Positions 16,137 to 18,017 of a stretch of 18,017 bases of DNA are shown one piece after another (position 1 is the first letter of the stretch; each line of letters starts with the position of its first letter). The stretch is from Deltaproteobacteria bacterium RBG_16_54_18 (lineage in GTDB: Bacteria > Desulfobacterota > B13-G15 > RBG-16-54-18). The notes beneath the pieces are model-generated. The model did no database searches, was not told the DNA's origin, and saw only the letters and a program-made list of their open reading frames with translations. Position numbers and translations under genes: made by a program. The stretch lies in the NCBI GenBank assembly GCA_001797935.1, contig MGQT01000042.1, positions 1-18,017 of the forward strand. Direction: 5' to 3'.

Positions 16137-16343
16137 TTACAGCTTCACAACGTCGACCGCGTTGAGACCCTTGGGGCCTTGCTCGACCTCAAAGCTGACT
16201 CTCTCACCCTCAACAAGGGACTTGAAACCAAAACCGCCATTTTTAATGGCGGAATGGTGAACAAAGACATCCTTGCCGTCTTCACCGGTGATAAAACCGT
16301 AACCTTTGGCATTATTAAACCACTTCACTGTTCCATTGGCCAT
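16137..16343 (-). CDS. Cold-shock domain protein (CspA family)
   Basis: A 68-residue single-domain nucleic-acid chaperone that binds single-stranded RNA and DNA; relatives melt mRNA structure and act as transcription antiterminators. The RNP1-type motif KGYGFI is at 13-18 and RNP2-type VFVHH at 26-30; MANGTVKWFNNAKG is the standard N-terminus. Start ATG 16343 has a near-perfect AAGGAGG eight bases upstream; the frame is open to 16367, but that start would include the ribosome site. The gene is monocistronic, with its own promoter, a leader containing a terminator hairpin, and a strong 3' terminator. Confidence 0.96.
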   Translation of the reverse strand: MANGTVKWFNNAKGYGFITGEDGKDVFVHHSAIKNGGFGFKSLVEGERVSFEVEQGPKGLNAVDVVKL

Positions 16344-16392
16344 GCCGCATACCTCCTTTCTCAACAATTAAAGCCGCAGAATCACCTGGACT

Positions 16393-16423
16393 AAAAAAAC
16401 CACAAAGCACGTCGTCTTTGTGG
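16393..16423 (-). terminator. Intrinsic terminator inside the csp leader (attenuator)
   Basis: On the minus strand CCACAAAG (16423-16416) pairs perfectly with CTTTGTGG (16407-16400) around an 8-base loop, followed at once by T7 (16399-16393). It lies about 50 bases ahead of the csp start codon and downstream of the csp promoter. No minus-strand gene ends upstream of it in the window, so it is best read as a leader terminator. Confidence 0.75.
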
Positions 16424-16448
16424 CCTATGGGTACCCGGTAACAAAAAC
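16414..16448 (-). promoter_or_regulatory. Candidate antiterminator hairpin in the csp leader
   Basis: In the minus-strand RNA, GUUUUUGU (16448-16441) can pair over all eight positions, one of them G-U, with ACAAAGAC (16421-16414). This uses most of the 5' arm of the terminator stem, so the two structures exclude each other. The loop holds the self-complementary GGGUACCC. Confidence 0.5.
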
Positions 16449-16466
16449 TTCTGTGACTTGAACTAA

Positions 16467-16495
16467 AAAATAACACCCTCGCGGGGAGAAGTCAA
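16467..16495 (-). promoter_or_regulatory. Sigma-70 promoter of the csp gene
   Basis: On the minus strand TTGACT (16495-16490) and TATTTT (16472-16467) are separated by 17 bases. Transcription would start near 16460, giving a leader of about 115 bases before ATG 16343, similar in style to long cold-shock leaders. Confidence 0.7.
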
Positions 16496-16736
16496 GGACT
16501 ATTTTTGCAAGGGTGACCCCTGCGGGTGTCAACGACCCCGATATTTTCGGCTGCATCCAGAAGCTCACGTGAGCATGGGGCTATTCAGGGGCTTTATAGA
16601 ATCCTCTGGCGAAGATACTCTTTGCATACAGGAATCGTAACAAGATATAAAATTCAACCGCTTCTACATAACAATAAATAGAGCAGGATTATAGCGAATT
16701 ACGAGCCATATTTTAATAATTTTTCACAAAAAATAA
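16496..16736. other. Intergenic stretch without recognisable features
   Basis: I see no gene, RNA or clear repeat here. Composition shifts from mixed to AT-rich towards the right-hand end. Confidence 0.5.
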
Positions 16737-16765
16737 TTGACACACAATCACCTTCTATATAAAAT
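16737..16765 (+). promoter_or_regulatory. Strong sigma-70 promoter just upstream of the cassette junction
   Basis: TTGACA (16737-16742), a 17-base spacer and TAAAAT (16760-16765) form a near-consensus promoter. Transcription would start near 16772, about 27 bases before the proposed recombination point and about 50 before the cassette ORF. It could play the part of a cassette promoter, or be the old promoter of the downstream DUF4823-like gene. Confidence 0.7.
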
Positions 16766-16799
16766 GCCACCAATAGCAGAATATGCATAAAAATAAATG

Positions 16800-17198
16800 T
16801 TCTAAGTAAAATTATTAATAAGTCATGATGAGCATAATTTATCCCCTATTTATTATAATTTGGATAGCATGTTTAATAAGCTTTGGATTGTGTGTTTTCT
16901 ATCAATTTAAAGTCACCAAGAATTTTAAGCCAGGATTAAAATGGTATCAACATCTCGCATTATTCAAGCCAAATAATTTTACCGAAATAGGCAATCAGTA
17001 CAGAATAAAAAATATTAAAACAATATTTATATTTATTATTCTATGCTTAATTGGTTTGCTAATTTGATTTATCTTTTTCCCACACTTTAGGTGATAACAA
17101 CTTAGAACAAGCCGTTCCAGATGGGCAAGCAGGCCTGATCATGCTTGTTTCGCTTAATAGAAAGGTTTATTCAGGCCTGCTTGCCACTGAACTTATCG
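16800..17198 (+). mobile_element. Single integron-type gene cassette (orphan, no integrase in window)
   Basis: The 399-base unit starts at T16800 inside GTTCTAAG (16799-16806) and ends at G17198 inside CGTTCG. It holds one AT-rich ORF starting 25 bases from the left edge, followed 33 bases after its stop by an attC-like hairpin. The left-edge octamer GTTCTAAG is the exact reverse complement of the R'' box CTTAGAAC (17101-17108). That is the relation expected when a circular cassette (R' formed by its own 5' end) has been inserted. Base composition differs sharply from the GC-rich surroundings. Confidence 0.75.
16825..17067 (+). CDS. Cassette-borne small membrane protein, unknown function
   Basis: An 80-residue, strongly AT-rich gene. 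Two hydrophobic segments are evident: about residues 4-28 (PLFIIIWIACLISFGLCVFY) and 65-80 (KTIFIFIILCLIGLLI). A short polar, basic stretch between them contains KPGLKWYQHLALFKPNNF. I do not recognise the family. Tandem ATGs (16825 and 16828) could each start; the ribosome site is weak (AATAAG). It sits alone inside the proposed integron cassette, as is usual for cassette genes, many of which encode small unknown proteins. Codon use (AAA, ATT, AAT rich) is unlike the flanking genes, pointing to acquisition by transfer. Confidence 0.65.
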   Translation: MMSIIYPLFIIIWIACLISFGLCVFYQFKVTKNFKPGLKWYQHLALFKPNNFTEIGNQYRIKNIKTIFIFIILCLIGLLI

Positions 17199-17204
17199 TT
17201 CGCA
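17101..17204 (+). repeat. attC-like recombination site
   Basis: In order: R'' CTTAGAAC (17101-17108); a 5-base unpaired spacer AAGCC; L'' GTTCCAG (17114-17120); stem GGCAAGCAGGCCTGA (17124-17138); a 32-base terminal loop; perfect complement TCAGGCCTGCTTGCC (17171-17185); L' ACTGAAC (17186-17192); a 5-base spacer TTATC; and R' GTTCGCA (17198-17204). The left arm has extra unpaired bases near 17117-17123, like the extrahelical bases that orient real attC sites. R' departs from GTTRRRY after GTT; those bases belong to whatever DNA follows the cassette. Confidence 0.75.
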
Positions 17205-17372
17205 CCGCCTCATTACGAAAAATGCAGCGCTTGAAACTTGACATTGTGTTGACATCCTCTCCCACGGCAAACAAATTGATTTAATCGTCTTCATCCCTCA
17301 CCGGTCCCTTATAGGATCTCTTTGTTGCCCGCAGGAGGTAAATGTGATAAAAAAGTAACGGGGGAGGATGAT

Positions 17373-17897
17373 ATGAAAAAAGCGATGTTGTGCCTTCTAG
17401 CAGTCGTTTTTATCTGGGGGCGTGCTTACACCGCTGAACAAATCACCGTCGGCGAATCTGCAGTCCACCCGAAGCTCAGATCCGATGGCTCGGTATATAT
17501 ACTGGTGCCGGAGGACGGAAAATACGGTACGCGTATCTATCCCGGATCGGGCTCGACGATGGCTCAGGTTATCCGCGCGGCCTTTGAAAAACATGTAAAC
17601 CGCGTGCAAATCGCTCCCGAAAAAGAAAATCTTGAGATAGCGCTGATAAAAACGAGGACTCAAGGTTTTACCTATCTCGTACGTCCGATGATATTGCGGT
17701 GGGAGCAGAGGGCCGTACAATGGGCGAGAAATCCGGACAAGGTTGAGATCAAGATCATGATCATGGATACCGCGACCGAGGCAATCATCGACTCTGTCGT
17801 GATCAAGGATAAGAGCAGGTGGTTTACCGTCGGCGGCGACCACCCATCGGACCTCCTCCCCGAACCCATCGACAAGTATGTAGCATCTCTGTTTTAA
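17373..17897 (+). CDS. Exported DUF4823-like protein
   Basis: A 174-residue protein with a signal peptide (MKKAMLCLLAVVFIWGRAYTA, likely cut before EQ). No lipobox cysteine is placed correctly, so it is probably a free periplasmic protein, while several relatives I recall are lipoproteins. The mature part matches the DUF4823 pattern: YILVPEDGKYGTRIYPGSG, a TYLVRPMILRWEQRA block, DKVEIKIMIMDTATEAIIDS, and the ending DLLPEPIDKYVASLF. Function is not known. Start ATG 17373 has GGGGGAGG five bases upstream; the frame is open to TTG 17322 but would put 17 residues before the signal peptide. Just upstream lies another strong ribosome site (AGGAGG, 17333-17338) serving only ATG-TGA or a four-codon GTG frame (17344-17358). 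Confidence 0.85.
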   Translation: MKKAMLCLLAVVFIWGRAYTAEQITVGESAVHPKLRSDGSVYILVPEDGKYGTRIYPGSGSTMAQVIRAAFEKHVNRVQIAPEKENLEIALIKTRTQGFTYLVRPMILRWEQRAVQWARNPDKVEIKIMIMDTATEAIIDSVVIKDKSRWFTVGGDHPSDLLPEPIDKYVASLF

Positions 17898-17904
17898 ACC
17901 GCCT

Positions 17905-18017
17905 ATGTTCCCCTATAATTCAGATAATCGCCGGCTCGTGGAAACTGCCCTCGGCAACACGCCGGCCGACGTGGTCATCAGGGACGGCACGCTGGCAGAG
18001 GTCTATACCGGGAGGAT
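17905..18017 (+). CDS. Adenine deaminase, N-terminal fragment (cut by window end)
   Basis: Thirty-seven codons are visible, from ATG 17905 to the window edge. The segment RLVETALGNTPADVVIRDG followed by TLAEVYTGRM matches the N-terminal region of adenine deaminases of the amidohydrolase superfamily (pattern: LI-VA-G-PADLVI-NG-VVNVYTGE). These enzymes turn adenine into hypoxanthine plus ammonia. The metal-binding HxH motif would lie beyond the edge, so the exact amidohydrolase type is open. It begins seven bases after the DUF4823-like stop and has no clear ribosome site, suggesting co-transcription. Confidence 0.6.
   Translation, partial: MFPYNSDNRRLVETALGNTPADVVIRDGTLAEVYTGR

Noticed and set aside
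16600..16799. A second attC or an attI site on the left of the cassette
   Set aside because: No hairpin arms or L box precede the GTT at 16799, and no integrase gene adjoins it; attI cannot be shown from sequence alone.

Overview
The window looks like chromosomal DNA from an anaerobic, GC-rich member of the former Deltaproteobacteria, most likely near the syntrophic or aromatic-degrading lines (Syntrophales, Geobacter-like). This is inferred from gene content: selB, the order M23 peptidase-secA-argJ, a dienoyl-CoA hydratase with a BadF/HgdC-type activator ATPase, and an NDP-forming acyl-CoA synthetase. No 16S gene or other decisive marker is present.

Layout. 1-1928 (+): selB, overlapped by the last codons of an upstream gene. 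1929-2271: non-coding, repeat-rich, between convergent genes. 7189-2272 (-): M23 peptidase, secA, argJ, read from a strong sigma-70 promoter at 7251-7279. 9234-7446 (-): a small acyl-CoA operon (biotin carrier, dienoyl/enoyl-CoA hydratase, activator ATPase) with its own probable promoter. 11732-9306 (-): recG. 11850-13937 (+): fused NDP-forming acyl-CoA synthetase, whose last codons are the first unit of a 28-bp tandem repeat. 15881-14099 (-): a small leader ORF, ABC ATPase and ABC-2 permease, joined by 4-bp stop/start overlaps. 16343-16137 (-): cold-shock protein gene between a strong 3' terminator and a leader containing an intrinsic terminator. 16496-16736: I see nothing recognisable. 16737-17200: an AT-rich island with the anatomy of one integron gene cassette. 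17373-17897 (+): exported DUF4823-like protein. 17905-18017 (+): start of a probable adenine deaminase, cut by the window edge.

The acyl-CoA genes (7446-9234) and the acyl-CoA synthetase (11850-13937) flank recG and fit a fermentative or syntrophic lifestyle: hydration of a (cyclo)dienoyl-CoA, a biotin-dependent (de)carboxylation, an ATP-driven low-potential electron donor, and ATP made from a CoA thioester. The partner enzymes of the biotin carrier and the activator are not in the window.

The two best discoveries are (1) a lone integron cassette with a complete attC-like site and no integrase in the window, where the 5' boundary GTTCTAAG is the exact reverse complement of the attC R'' box CTTAGAAC; and (2) a probable transcription attenuator in the cold-shock gene leader, with promoter, candidate antiterminator, terminator hairpin and U7 tract all ahead of the start codon.
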